Below, in pieces: positions 1 to 8,651 of a DNA stretch of 64,000 nt. Source of the stretch: Bradyrhizobium diazoefficiens (GTDB taxonomy: Bacteria > Pseudomonadota > Alphaproteobacteria > Rhizobiales > Xanthobacteraceae). A program made the translations under genes and the position numbers. The notes below the pieces were generated by a model. The model was not told where the DNA came from. It was given only the letters and a program-made list of their open reading frames with translations, and made no database searches. The DNA lies in assembly GCF_016616235.1 (NCBI RefSeq), contig NZ_CP067100.1, positions 3,655,001 to 3,719,000 of the forward strand, in the 5' to 3' direction. The first letter of the stretch is position 1, and each line of letters starts with the position of its first letter.

Positions 1-2
1 TC

Positions 3-371
3 GAGCTTCCCGAAGGCTATGACACGGTCGTTGGCGAGCAGGGGAGCACGCTGTCTGGCGGCCAGCGGCAGCGCATCGCGATCGCGCGGGCGCTGATGAC
101 CAATCCGCGCATCCTGATCCTCGACGAGGCCACGAGCGCGCTCGACTACGAGAGCGAGCGGATCGTCCAGCAGAACATGCTACAGATCGCCAAGGGACGC
201 ACCGTCTTCGTGATCGCGCATCGCCTTTCAACGCTGCGCATGGCCCACCGCATTATTACGATGGATCGCGGCCGCCTGATCGAGGACGGCACCCATGACG
301 ATTTGGTCAAGACCGGCGGCCGCTACGCCACGCTGTTCCGACTTCAGGCGGGCTTGCATGAAATCAGCTAG
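3..371 (+). CDS. Type I secretion ABC transporter ATPase, C-terminal part (5' end outside the window)
   Basis: The open frame enters from the left edge and gives the last ~122 residues of an ABC ATPase. Visible are the ABC signature LSGGQRQR, the Walker B segment [12 protein letters not shown] and the H-loop histidine in VIAHRLS. The sequence before the signature ([11 protein letters not shown]) is typical of HlyB/PrtD-type exporters. The stop overlaps the start of the downstream HlyD-like adaptor by 14 bp, so the two form a translationally coupled type I secretion module in the inner membrane. The N-terminal peptidase-like and membrane domains cannot be seen, so the substrate is unknown. Confidence 0.9.
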   Translation, partial: ELPEGYDTVVGEQGSTLSGGQRQRIAIARALMTNPRILILDEATSALDYESERIVQQNMLQIAKGRTVFVIAHRLSTLRMAHRIITMDRGRLIEDGTHDDLVKTGGRYATLFRLQAGLHEIS

Positions 372-1791
372 CAAAGTCGTAGCATTTCCGGCCGGCAAGG
401 ATCCGGTGCGGAGCAGGGACGAGATTGCCTTTCTGCCGGCCGCACTGGAGATCGTCGAGGCACCGCCCAATCCGGTTGGCCGCGCCATTGGGGCCGTGAT
501 CGTCTCTGCCTTTGCGGTGGCAATCGTCTGGGCCTGCCTCGGCACTGTCGATATCGTCGCGGTGGCGCCGGGCAAGGTGATCCCGAGCGGCCGGACCAAG
601 GTGATCCAGCCGTTCGAGACCGGCGTCGTGCGTGCGATCCAGGTCGCCGATGGCCAGCCGGTGCGGGCAGGGGATGTGCTGGTTGATCTCGACTCCACGA
701 TGAACGAGGCCGAGCTCGGGCACCTCAAGAGCGATCTCATGGGCGCGCAGCTGGAAACCGCGCGGTTGCGCGCGGCTCTCGCCGGCGGCGGCGATCCGGT
801 CGCCGACTTCCATCCACCCGAAGGTGCTCCAGCCGAGCTTGTGAAGGTGCAACGGCGATTTTTGGCGAGCCAGGCCGCCGAGCAGACCGCCAAGCTGGCC
901 TCGATCGAGCACCAGGTCGCGCAGAAGGAGGCCGAGCGGGCCACGATCGCGGCAACGATCGGCAAGCTTGAGGCGACCATCCCGCTGCTCCAGCAGCGCG
1001 TCGACATGCGCAAGCAGCTGTTCGACAAGGAGCTGGGATCGAAGATCTTCTATCTCCAGGAGTTCCAGGATCTGGTCGGTCAGCAGCAGGAGCTCGTGGT
1101 GCAAAGGAGCCGGTCCAGGGAGGCCGATGCGGCCCTTGCTGCACTCAGGGAGACCGGGACCAAAACCACGGCCGAATATCAGCGTTCGCTGTCCGACGAC
1201 CTTGCCAAGGCCGAACAGAAGGCCGCGGGCCTGATGCAGGACGTCGTCAAGGCCGAGCAGCGGAGGAGCTTTCAGCGCCTGACCGCGTCGGTCGACGGCA
1301 TCGTCCAGCAGCTTGCGATCCACACGGTCGGCGGCGTCGTCACTCCCGCGCAGTCGTTGATGGTGATCGTGCCGCTGGAGAGCCGGCTGGAGATCGAGGC
1401 GATGGTGTCGAACCGCGACATCGGTTTCATCGAGGTCGGCCAGGACGCGGCAATCAAGATCGATACCTTCAATTTCACCCGATACGGGCTGGTGGACGGC
1501 AAGGTCACGAGCGTGTCGCACGATGCCATCACCCGCGACAAGCCCGCGGACAAGAATGGCGACAGATCTCTGGGCACCGAGCAGGACAGCAGCGAGCCCA
1601 AGGGGCAGGAGTTGGTCTATTCGGCCCGGATAGTTCCCGCGAAGGACCGGATGCTGATCGACGACAAATATGTCAATCTCTCACCCGGCATGGCCGTGAG
1701 CGTCGAGATCAAGACGGGGACGCGCTCGATCATCAGCTATCTGTTGTCACCGCTTGCGCGCTATCGGCACGAGAGCATGCGGGAGAGATAA
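358..1791 (+). CDS. HlyD-family type I secretion periplasmic adaptor
   Basis: A 477-residue membrane fusion protein. It has a short cytoplasmic N-terminus, one membrane segment near residues 40-60 ([19 protein letters not shown]), a lipoyl/barrel half ([18 protein letters not shown]), a long alpha-helical hairpin rich in Ala, Glu and Lys over roughly residues 110-300, and a C-terminal beta-barrel part ([18 protein letters not shown]). That order is standard for HlyD adaptors, which link the inner-membrane ABC ATPase to an outer-membrane TolC-type channel. The ATG at 358 is chosen because it overlaps the end of the ATPase gene; an in-frame codon at 295 would run far into that gene. The cognate secreted protein and TolC are not in the window. 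Confidence 0.9.
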   Translation: MKSASKVVAFPAGKDPVRSRDEIAFLPAALEIVEAPPNPVGRAIGAVIVSAFAVAIVWACLGTVDIVAVAPGKVIPSGRTKVIQPFETGVVRAIQVADGQPVRAGDVLVDLDSTMNEAELGHLKSDLMGAQLETARLRAALAGGGDPVADFHPPEGAPAELVKVQRRFLASQAAEQTAKLASIEHQVAQKEAERATIAATIGKLEATIPLLQQRVDMRKQLFDKELGSKIFYLQEFQDLVGQQQELVVQRSRSREADAALAALRETGTKTTAEYQRSLSDDLAKAEQKAAGLMQDVVKAEQRRSFQRLTASVDGIVQQLAIHTVGGVVTPAQSLMVIVPLESRLEIEAMVSNRDIGFIEVGQDAAIKIDTFNFTRYGLVDGKVTSVSHDAITRDKPADKNGDRSLGTEQDSSEPKGQELVYSARIVPAKDRMLIDDKYVNLSPGMAVSVEIKTGTRSIISYLLSPLARYRHESMRER

Positions 1792-1881
1792 CGGCGGACC
1801 GCCTGCCGCATCTTCCCGCTGGCTCCAGACTGGCGATCCGGCTAGGCTCACGTCCAACGAACAAAACGCCAGGGAGCCCTC

Positions 1882-2283
1882 ATGCCCAAGCTCGATCATC
1901 TTCGCCCCAGCGGGCTGCATCACAATCCGGCCTATTCCCACGTCGTCACCGCCTCCGGCGCCCGCACCATCTACATTTCCGGGCAGGTGTCGGTGGACGA
2001 GGAGGGACGGATCGTCGGCGAGGGGGACATCGCCGCGCAAACGACGCAGGTGATGCAGAATCTCGGCCATGCGCTGAAAGCGGCCGGGGCGAGCTACGCC
2101 AACATCGTGAAGATCACGACGTTCGTTGTGAATTACAAGCCAGAGCTCCGCCCGATCATCGGCAAGGCCCGCTCGGCCTTCTTCGAAGGCATGGAGCCAC
2201 CGGCCTCGACCCTCGTCGGCGTCTCCGCGCTCGCCGCGCCGGAGTGGTTGATCGAGATCGAGGCGATCGCAATCGCGGATTGA
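1882..2283 (+). CDS. RidA/YjgF-family protein
   Basis: A 133-residue protein of the RidA (YjgF/YER057c/UK114) fold, the usual length. The conserved end motif is present as WLIEIEAIAI, and IYISGQVS matches the N-terminal strand. Classic RidA hydrolyses reactive enamine/imine intermediates from PLP enzymes using an arginine at the start of the strand after the PP motif. Here that position reads PPAST, with Ala near residue 108 instead of Arg, so enamine deaminase activity is doubtful and it may belong to another Rid subgroup. The ATG is preceded by AGGGAG at good spacing. It is convergent with the ACT-domain gene. Confidence 0.85.
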   Translation: MPKLDHLRPSGLHHNPAYSHVVTASGARTIYISGQVSVDEEGRIVGEGDIAAQTTQVMQNLGHALKAAGASYANIVKITTFVVNYKPELRPIIGKARSAFFEGMEPPASTLVGVSALAAPEWLIEIEAIAIAD

Positions 2284-2289
2284 GCTGGG

Positions 2290-2697
2290 CTAGGCGCGCA
2301 TTGCGCTGGACATCTCTTGCAGGATGGCCATCGCCTCGTCGGCCCTGTCTAGGGGCACGAAGAGATGGTCATGGTGGAAGGCCGAAACCGCATTCACGCT
2401 GATTCCGGCTTGGGCCAAGCGAGCCGTGATCGCGGCCAGGAATCCCACCGCATCGAGCGCCGAGTGAACCGTCAAGGTAATCAGGCGCGAGGGGAATGCG
2501 TAGCGTAGCCCTGCGGCTTCGGCCTCTTCGCGCAGGATCACCAGCGTCGTACCTTCCTGTTCGCGAAACGCCAGCAGCGCACTGATCGCTGTCGGGATAC
2601 TCTCGCGTGTCGAAATTGTGGAGAAGACGAAGATACCCGGCCGCAGATCCGGCGCCATGTGTCTGAGCAACGCGGCGAGATCGCGTTCACCTCCCAT
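2290..2697 (-). CDS. ACT-domain protein
   Basis: A 135-residue protein resembling the small COG3602-type ACT-domain proteins. An N-terminal part (LRPGIFVFSTI) is followed by a recognisable ACT repeat (LITLTVHSALDAVGFLAAITARLAQAGISVN written in its parts: strand LITLTVHS, helix with FLAAITARLA, then GISVNAVSAFHHDHLFVP). ACT domains bind amino acids or other small ligands; no ligand is known here. It is the last gene of a DUF3572-dinB-ACT cluster, its ATG overlapping the dinB stop by one base (TAATG), which indicates translational coupling. No catalytic domain is attached. Confidence 0.8.
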   Translation of the reverse strand: MGGERDLAALLRHMAPDLRPGIFVFSTISTRESIPTAISALLAFREQEGTTLVILREEAEAAGLRYAFPSRLITLTVHSALDAVGFLAAITARLAQAGISVNAVSAFHHDHLFVPLDRADEAMAILQEMSSAMRA

Positions 2698-3986
2698 TAC
2701 TCCTCCGCCTTCTCCGGCCCCTTATACGCAATCCCGCGGATCACCGCCGCGCTGCCGAACTTCTTGCGCAGACTGTCCACGGCCCGCTCGGCATGGGCGG
2801 CGCGGCGGTCGAGCATGTCGGTGTCATCGGCGGGCGAGCCGTCGCGCAGCGCGCTGACGCCGGCGCCCATCAGGCGGAAGGCGGTGCCGTCGATCTCTTT
2901 CGCCAGCATCTCGCGGCAGATCGAGAAGATCTTTGCGGCGAGGTGCGTCGGGGCTGTGATCGATTGCGAGCGCGTGCGCTGGCGGAAATCGGAGGTCTTC
3001 AGCTTCAGCGTGACGGTCGAGCCGGCGAGCTCGCTGCTCTTCAGCCGCGACGAGGTCTTCTCGCAGAGGCGCCACAGGATCTTCTCAAGCGTTGCGAAAT
3101 CGCGGATGTCGGTCTCGAAGGTGGTCTCGCTCGAAATCGTCTTGGCGCCGCGGTCAGGCTCGACGCGGCGGTCGTCGATGCCGCGGGCGAGCCGCCATAG
3201 CCTGCGGCCGTCGCTCGGAAACTGCCGCATCATCTCGATTTCGTCGGCCTTCTGCAGATCGGCGATGATGCGGAAGCCGCGCTGCACCAGGCGTTCCTGG
3301 GTCGCAGGTCCAACGCCGAAGATGAAGCCGACCGGCTTCTCTGCAAGCATCATGCGCGCCTCTTCCTGGTCCAGCGTCGCAAAGCCGCGTGGTTTGTCGA
3401 GGTCGGAAGCGATCTTGGCGAGAAACTTGTTGCAGGACAGCCCAACCGAAACGGTGATGCCGACATCGCGTTCGACGCTGCGGGCAAAGCGCGCCAGCAC
3501 CTTGGCCGGCAGCATGCCGTGCACCCGTTCGGTGCCGGAGAGATCAAGGAAGGCCTCGTCGATCGAGAGCGGTTCGACCAGCGGCGTCAGCGCCTGCATC
3601 GCCTGGCGCACCTCGCGCCCGACCCGGACATATTTCGCCATGTCGGGCGGGATCACGGTCGCATGCGGGCAGGCTTCCAATGCCCTATACATTGGCATCG
3701 CCGAGCGGACCCCATAGGTGCGAGCGATGTAGCATGCGGCCGACACCACACCGCGTTTTCCCCCGCCGATGATGACCGGCTTGTCGGCGATCTCAGGGTT
3801 GTCGCGCTTCTCGACCGTCGCATAGAAAGCGTCGCAATCGATATGAGCGATGGTCAGGCTCGCGAGCGCGCGGTGGCGGACGAGCCGGGGGGAACCGCAG
3901 GCGGAACAGCGCCGCACGCCCATATCCAGATCGGCCAGACAATCCCGGCAGAAGCAGCGGGACCCGGCCGTTTCAGGCGCGGTCAC
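2697..3986 (-). CDS. dinB: DNA polymerase IV (Y-family) with N-terminal zinc-ribbon extension
   Basis: About 429 residues. Y-family motifs are clear: IAHIDCDAFYATVEKRDNP holds the first metal-binding Asp, PLSIDEAFLDLS the catalytic SIDE motif, and GVGPATQERL lies in the thumb/HhH region. Pol IV performs error-prone translesion synthesis. Before the palm there is an extra ~45-residue segment with two Cys pairs (CFCRDC and CSAC), a probable zinc ribbon absent from E. coli Pol IV. The GTG at 3986 overlaps the DUF3572 stop as GTGA and is preferred over a TTG at 4004. No LexA box was recognised upstream. Confidence 0.93.
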   Translation of the reverse strand: MTAPETAGSRCFCRDCLADLDMGVRRCSACGSPRLVRHRALASLTIAHIDCDAFYATVEKRDNPEIADKPVIIGGGKRGVVSAACYIARTYGVRSAMPMYRALEACPHATVIPPDMAKYVRVGREVRQAMQALTPLVEPLSIDEAFLDLSGTERVHGMLPAKVLARFARSVERDVGITVSVGLSCNKFLAKIASDLDKPRGFATLDQEEARMMLAEKPVGFIFGVGPATQERLVQRGFRIIADLQKADEIEMMRQFPSDGRRLWRLARGIDDRRVEPDRGAKTISSETTFETDIRDFATLEKILWRLCEKTSSRLKSSELAGSTVTLKLKTSDFRQRTRSQSITAPTHLAAKIFSICREMLAKEIDGTAFRLMGAGVSALRDGSPADDTDMLDRRAAHAERAVDSLRKKFGSAAVIRGIAYKGPEKAEE

Positions 3987-4342
3987 GGTACGTCGCGCTC
4001 CCAATTGCGGTCGCCGAGCGCGTCGCCCAGCACCTGCCGCGCCGCGGCAACGTTGGTCGGGTGCAGTTCCGCGGTCTTGGCGAAGGCCTTCACGGTCTCG
4101 TCATCGCGCAGCACGAAATCGAGCACGCTGAGGAGAAAATTGGGGTCCGAGGCGGCGTTGCGCAGGGTCTCCGGACCGACGCCTGTCTCGGCCAGGAACA
4201 GGCCCAGCCGCTCGGGCTCGCCCGCGACGAAGGACAGCGCCTGAATCGCAACGATTTCAGCGACTTCCCGGGGGTTGTGAACAGGCTTTTTCAAGGGCGC
4301 AGTTTGCCTTTCCGTTAACTTTCGGTGTCTACTTTGGATCAT
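3983..4342 (-). CDS. DUF3572-family protein
   Basis: A small, mostly alpha-helical protein of up to 119 residues matching the alphaproteobacterial DUF3572 family (EVAEIVAIQALSFVAGEP, RLGLFLAETGVGPETLR). Its function is unknown. The ATG at 4342 is taken as the start; translation could begin later, since family members usually start close to the KKPVHNPREVAE segment. Its stop overlaps the dinB GTG, so it heads the DUF3572-dinB-ACT cluster. It is divergent from divK with about 200 bp between them, which must hold both promoters. I found no DNA-binding or catalytic motif. Confidence 0.8.
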   Translation of the reverse strand: MIQSRHRKLTERQTAPLKKPVHNPREVAEIVAIQALSFVAGEPERLGLFLAETGVGPETLRNAASDPNFLLSVLDFVLRDDETVKAFAKTAELHPTNVAAARQVLGDALGDRNWERDVP

Positions 4343-4546
4343 GCCCGAGTCTTGGCACTGAGTCTCAGCCTTGAGGTCTTGCCGCCCCGGAACAAACAAC
4401 TGGAAACCACGTCGCAGAAAATGGGCCCTCGGGTTTAACGAAACTAGAGCGAATCTGAGGCTAGTTTGAATCCAGTTTTCGAAGCGCCGGCGAGAGGCGC
4501 CTGAGGCGTCACATGCACCGGTCTTTCGGACCAACAGGAGGGCGGG

Positions 4547-4912
4547 ATGGCTAAGACCGTCCTGATCGTGGAAGACAACGAGCTCAACATGAAGCTCTTC
4601 CGCGACCTGTTGGAGGCGCACGGCTACCAGACCTCCGGCACCAGCAACGGCTACGAGGCGCTCGACCTCGTCCGCAAGATGCGGCCCGACCTCGTGCTGA
4701 TGGATATCCAATTGCCCCAGGTCTCGGGCCTCGAGGTGACGCGCTGGATCAAGGACGATCCGGAGCTGCGCGCCATTCCCGTCGTCGCGGTCACGGCCTT
4801 CGCGATGAAGGGCGACGAAGAGCGCATCCGTGAAGGCGGCTGCGAAGCCTATTTGTCCAAGCCGATCTCGGTCGGCAAATTCATTGAGACGGTCCGGCGT
4901 TTTATCGGATAG
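4547..4912 (+). CDS. divK: Single-domain response regulator DivK
   Basis: A 121-residue stand-alone receiver domain. The acidic pair is E9/D10, the phospho-acceptor is D53 (LVLMDIQLP), the switch Thr lies in AVTAFAM and the conserved Lys is K105 (YLSKPIS). In Caulobacter DivK is phosphorylated by DivJ/PleC and controls CtrA activity and asymmetric division. High similarity to the Caulobacter protein plus the adjacent pleD supports orthology. Strong Shine-Dalgarno AGGAGGGCGGG lies just upstream. pleD follows after 14 bp, so the two are co-transcribed. Confidence 0.96.
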   Translation: MAKTVLIVEDNELNMKLFRDLLEAHGYQTSGTSNGYEALDLVRKMRPDLVLMDIQLPQVSGLEVTRWIKDDPELRAIPVVAVTAFAMKGDEERIREGGCEAYLSKPISVGKFIETVRRFIG

Positions 4913-4926
4913 GAAGTGAGTTCACA

Positions 4927-6300
4927 GTGTCCGCGCGTATCCTGGTCGTCGATGACGTTCCTGCCAACGTGAAGCTGCTGGAGGCCCGCCTCTCGGCCGA
5001 ATATTTCGACGTGATGACCGCCTCGAATGGCACCGAGGCGCTGGCGATCTGCCGCCGCGCCGAATGCGACATCATCCTGCTCGACGTCATGATGCCCGAC
5101 ATGGACGGCTTCGAGGTCTGCCGCCGCCTCAAGACCGATCCGGCGACCCACCACATTCCCGTCGTGATGGTGACCGCGCTCGACAGCCCGGCTGACCGCA
5201 ACCGCGGGCTGGAGGCCGGCGCCGATGATTTCCTCACCAAACCCGTCTCGGACATCGTGCTGATCGCGCGCGTGCGCTCGCTGACGCGGCTGAAGATGAT
5301 GACCGATGAGCTGCGCATGCGCGCCATCACCTCGCTCGAGATCGGCATGCAGGCGCCCGAGCGCAGCGCCGTCGCCGACACCGGCAAGGGCGGCCGCATC
5401 CTCTTGGTCGACGACCGCCAATCCTCCCATGAGCGGCTGGCGACGATCCTCGCCGCCGAGCACACCATCGATGTCGAGCCGAACCCCACAGAGGCGCTGT
5501 TCCACGCCGCCGAAGGCAATTACGACCTCCTGATCGTCTCGCTCGACCTCAGCAATTTCGACGGCCTCAGGCTCTGCAGCCAGGCGCGCTCGCTGGAGCG
5601 CACGCGCCACGTGCCGATCCTGGCGATCGCCGATCCCGAGAACTCAACGCGGCTGCTGCGCGGCCTCGAGATCGGCGTCAACGACTATCTGCTGCGCCCG
5701 ATTGATAGGATCGAACTGCTGGCCCGCGCCCGCACCCAGATCCGCCGCCGCCGCTACACCGATCATCTGCGCGACAACGTGCAGAACTCGATCGAGATGG
5801 CGATCACCGATGCGCTCACCGGCCTGCACAACCGCCGCTACATGGAGAGCCATCTGGCGACGCTAGCCGAGCAGGCCGCGACCCGCGGCAAGCCGCTCGC
5901 GCTGATGATTCTGGACATCGACTATTTCAAGTCGATCAACGACAATTACGGCCACGACGCCGGCGACGACGTGTTGCGTGAATTCGCGGTGCGCGTGCGC
6001 AAGTCGATCCGCGGCATCGACCTTGCCTGCCGCTATGGCGGCGAGGAGTTCGTCATCGTGATGCCGGAGACCGATCTGCACGTCGCCGGCATGGTCGCCG
6101 AGCGCCTGCGCCGCTCGATCGCGGGCGAAGCGTTCGCCGTCCACAAGGGGACCAAGCGCATCGAGGTCACGATCTCGATCGGTCTGACCACGCTGGAGCA
6201 GAAGGGCGAGGCGGTCGCCGACGTCCTCAAGCGCGCCGACACCGCGCTGTATCGGGCCAAGCACGACGGCCGCAATCGCGTGGTGTCGCAGGCGGCGTGA
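4927..6300 (+). CDS. pleD: Diguanylate cyclase response regulator PleD
   Basis: A 457-residue protein with two receiver domains and a GGDEF domain, the PleD layout. The first receiver has D53 (ILLDVMMPDMDG). The second (about residues 155-270) is an adaptor receiver, with Ser where the phospho-Asp normally sits (LLIVSLDLSNFDG). The GGDEF domain carries the active site GGEEF at 371-375 and an intact allosteric I-site RGID at 362-365, so c-di-GMP synthesis with product inhibition is expected. The start is GTG with GGAAGTGAG upstream. Together with DivK it links cell-cycle signalling to surface attachment and polar development. Confidence 0.95.
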   Translation: MSARILVVDDVPANVKLLEARLSAEYFDVMTASNGTEALAICRRAECDIILLDVMMPDMDGFEVCRRLKTDPATHHIPVVMVTALDSPADRNRGLEAGADDFLTKPVSDIVLIARVRSLTRLKMMTDELRMRAITSLEIGMQAPERSAVADTGKGGRILLVDDRQSSHERLATILAAEHTIDVEPNPTEALFHAAEGNYDLLIVSLDLSNFDGLRLCSQARSLERTRHVPILAIADPENSTRLLRGLEIGVNDYLLRPIDRIELLARARTQIRRRRYTDHLRDNVQNSIEMAITDALTGLHNRRYMESHLATLAEQAATRGKPLALMILDIDYFKSINDNYGHDAGDDVLREFAVRVRKSIRGIDLACRYGGEEFVIVMPETDLHVAGMVAERLRRSIAGEAFAVHKGTKRIEVTISIGLTTLEQKGEAVADVLKRADTALYRAKHDGRNRVVSQAA

Positions 6301-6628
6301 AGGCCGCTTGCACAAAAGTTGCGAAAACAACCCCATGCACAGTAGCCGGCGCTAGTCGGATCAATGACTTGCGGGGTAGTAAGAAGGCTTGCGCGGGCAG
6401 CGGCGCCATTTTGACCCGTCGGGCAAAACAGGAGCATATTGGTAGGGTCACGACTTGTTGCTGATGTGTGGTCAGGCGTCGTCGGTGTCTCCACAAGCTC
6501 AACTGTCATTCCCCGCGAAGGCGGGGAATCCAGTACGCCGCGGCGTCTCGGATCAATCACGACTGTCTCTGAAATACTGGATCACCCGCCTTCGCGGGTG
6601 ATGACACCGAATGATGCAGCGACCGCCG
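6301..6628. repeat. Gene-free region with paired inverted palindromic repeats
   Basis: No gene is seen between pleD and the TetR gene. Two 32-base units, 6504-6535 and 6575-6606, are inverted copies of each other differing at four positions; each is itself a hairpin around GCGAAGGC. This is the BIME-like arrangement of REP elements frequent in Bradyrhizobium intergenic DNA. The first 180 bases of the region show no clear structure that I could recognise. The element could act as a transcriptional barrier between pleD and the convergent TetR gene. Confidence 0.75.
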
Positions 6629-7258
6629 CTACTGTGACGTGCCCTTGTCTGATGCCATCGGCTTCGCATCACCGCCCACATCCACACCCGCATTCCGCAA
6701 CAACACCTTCGCCGCTTCCTTTGCCGCGCGCGCCATCGCGGGATCGTCGCGGACGAGGTCCTGTGCGATGGAGCCGTCGACCAGCAGCACGAGCTGGGTG
6801 GCGAGCGCATCCGCCTCCGCAACGCCGAGCTCGTTCAGCCGCTCGCGAAACCAGACGCGGCGGCTTTCCTTGAAGGCGATGGCGATCTTCTTCACCGCGC
6901 GGTCATGGTTGCCGACTTCCGCGACCGCGTTCACGAACGGGCAGCCGCGAAAGTCCTTCGCGGCGAAGCGCCGCTCCAGCGAATCGAAGGTGGCGAGGAT
7001 CTGCGCCACCGCGGTCTGGGCGGATGGCGCCGGCGCTGACGGCGGCGGCTGCACGAAACGGCGTTCCAGATAGGCCGCGATCAGCGCGTCCTTGGACGGG
7101 AAGTGGTTGTAGAGCGTGCGCTTGGAGATGCCGATCTCGGCCGCGATGGTGTCCACGCCGATGGCGCGGATGCCCTCAAGATAGAACAGCCGGTCGGCGG
7201 TTTTCAGGATCCGCTCCTTCATGTCTGCCTTCGTATCCGATTTTGCAGGGGCAGCCAT
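6629..7258 (-). CDS. TetR-family transcriptional regulator
   Basis: A 209-residue TetR repressor. The N-terminal helix-turn-helix is clear (ILKTADRLFYLEGIRAIG, then VDTIAAEIGISKRTLYNHF and SKDALIAAYL), and the C-terminal ligand-binding half is typical (CPFVNAVAEV). It is transcribed divergently from an MFS transporter. A near-copy of the palindrome in front of the MFS gene overlaps its own start codon, which supports autoregulation and control of the neighbouring exporter. The inducer is unknown. A run of Pro/Ala residues (QPPPSAPAPSAQ) links the DNA-binding and ligand domains. Confidence 0.93.
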   Translation of the reverse strand: MAAPAKSDTKADMKERILKTADRLFYLEGIRAIGVDTIAAEIGISKRTLYNHFPSKDALIAAYLERRFVQPPPSAPAPSAQTAVAQILATFDSLERRFAAKDFRGCPFVNAVAEVGNHDRAVKKIAIAFKESRRVWFRERLNELGVAEADALATQLVLLVDGSIAQDLVRDDPAMARAAKEAAKVLLRNAGVDVGGDAKPMASDKGTSQ

Positions 7259-7278
7259 TACACAGACCTGTTTACAAT
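7257..7278. promoter_or_regulatory. Probable TetR operator O2 at the regulator start codon
   Basis: ATTACACAGACCTGTTTACA begins here and shares its first 15 bases exactly with the perfect palindrome at 7310-7329; the right half-site is imperfect. The site covers the ATG of the TetR gene, so bound repressor would block its own expression. This is inference from sequence symmetry and spacing. Confidence 0.7.
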
Positions 7279-7309
7279 GTCCTTGACAAGCCGATCTCGC
7301 TCCATCCTA

Positions 7310-7329
7310 ATTACACAGACCTGTGTAAT
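7310..7329. promoter_or_regulatory. Probable TetR operator O1 upstream of the MFS gene
   Basis: A perfect inverted repeat of two 9-base arms, ATTACACAG and CTGTGTAAT, around AC. It lies 34 bases before the MFS start codon and 53 bases from the second copy. Size and symmetry suit a TetR dimer. Confidence 0.82.
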
Positions 7330-7363
7330 CAAGCCGGCGACGACAAGAAAAGGGAGAACCACC

Positions 7364-8590
7364 ATGCCGCTGCTGCAAGCGCTTCGCCCGACGCTGCCGA
7401 TCCTGATCGGCGCCTCGCTGATGCTGACGCTGAGCATGGGTCTGCGGCAGTCGCTCGGCATCTTCATGCAGCCGCTGACCCATGATGTCGGCATCTCCGT
7501 CTCCGACTTCACGCTCGCGATTGCCGTGCAGAACCTCGCCTGGGGCTTCCTCCAGCCGCTCGCCGGCGCGCTGACGGTGCGCTACGGCTTTCGCACCATC
7601 ATGATGGCCGGCGCACTGCTCTATATCGCGGGACTCGCGCTGATGGTGGGTGCGCAGGGCATGGTCTCGGTGATGATCGGGGCAGGGGTGCTGATCGGCA
7701 CCTCGCTCGCCTGCACGGCGGCCGCGATGGCGATGTCGGTTGCGGCGCGTGCCGCGCCCGAGAGCGTGCGCTCGACCGTGCTCGGCATGGTCTCGGCCGC
7801 AGGCTCGCTCGGCGCGCTGTTGTCGGCGCCGATCGGGCAGGTGCTCGCCGAGGACTATGGCTGGCGCTTCGGCCTCGGCGGCTTCGTCGTGCTGTCGCTG
7901 CTGATGCTGCCGGCGGCGTGGTTTGCTGGCCGGATCGACCGCATCCCGCTGCCGAAGACGAGCGGGATCGGCAATGTGTCGGCCGCGACTGCGACCGCCA
8001 CGGCGTTCGGCAACGTGTCATTTTCGGTGATGACCGCGGCCTATTTCGTCTGCGGCATGCAGCTCGTCTTCATCACCACGCACCTGCCATCCTATTTGCA
8101 GATCTGCGGCATGGACCCGATGCTGAGCGCGAAGACGCTGGGCGTGATCGGCGGTTTCAACGTGCTGGGATCGCTGTTCTTCGGCTGGGCCGGCCAGCGC
8201 TGGAACAAGCTCGCGCTGCTCGGGGGCATCTACGTCGTGCGTTCGCTGGTGCTCGCCTGGTATTTCATGCTGCCGCCGTCGGAGGCCTCGACCCTGCTGT
8301 TCGGCGCGCTGATGGGTTTCCTCTGGCTCGGCGTCGGGCCGCTGGTCGCAGGCGCCGTGGCCGAGATGTTCGGCCTGCAATGGCAGGCGATGATCCAGGG
8401 CCTCGCCTTCATGAGCCACCAGGTCGGCAGCTTCGTCGGCGCCTATGGCGGCGGCCTGATCTACGACGCGCTCGGCTCCTACAATATGGCCTGGCGGATC
8501 GGCGTGGCGGTGGGGCTTGCCGCGGGCATCGTCCAGATCGCGTTCGCGCTGATCAGGCCGACGGCGCCGCCGGTGCTGAGAGCGGCGTAG
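7364..8590 (+). CDS. MFS transporter
   Basis: A 408-residue major facilitator protein with about twelve hydrophobic helices, starting MPLLQALRPTLPILIGASL and containing the usual MFS pattern of two six-helix halves. Its N-terminal line GLRQSLGIFMQPLTHDVGIS is common in the monocarboxylate/oxalate-formate-like branch of MFS, so export or uptake of a small organic anion is possible, but the substrate cannot be told. The ATG at 7364 is chosen for the AGGGAGAA ribosome site; a longer frame upstream would cross the operator. It is divergent from, and probably repressed by, the adjacent TetR protein. Confidence 0.9.
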   Translation: MPLLQALRPTLPILIGASLMLTLSMGLRQSLGIFMQPLTHDVGISVSDFTLAIAVQNLAWGFLQPLAGALTVRYGFRTIMMAGALLYIAGLALMVGAQGMVSVMIGAGVLIGTSLACTAAAMAMSVAARAAPESVRSTVLGMVSAAGSLGALLSAPIGQVLAEDYGWRFGLGGFVVLSLLMLPAAWFAGRIDRIPLPKTSGIGNVSAATATATAFGNVSFSVMTAAYFVCGMQLVFITTHLPSYLQICGMDPMLSAKTLGVIGGFNVLGSLFFGWAGQRWNKLALLGGIYVVRSLVLAWYFMLPPSEASTLLFGALMGFLWLGVGPLVAGAVAEMFGLQWQAMIQGLAFMSHQVGSFVGAYGGGLIYDALGSYNMAWRIGVAVGLAAGIVQIAFALIRPTAPPVLRAA

Positions 8591-8651
8591 GCGGGGTGCC
8601 GACTTCTCCTCGTCCTTGTCGACAAATCCAATCAATCTGAGATACCGAGTG

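Noticed and set aside
6439..6873. Plus-strand frame crossing the REP pair
   Set aside because: Codes mainly the repeat and the TetR antisense strand.
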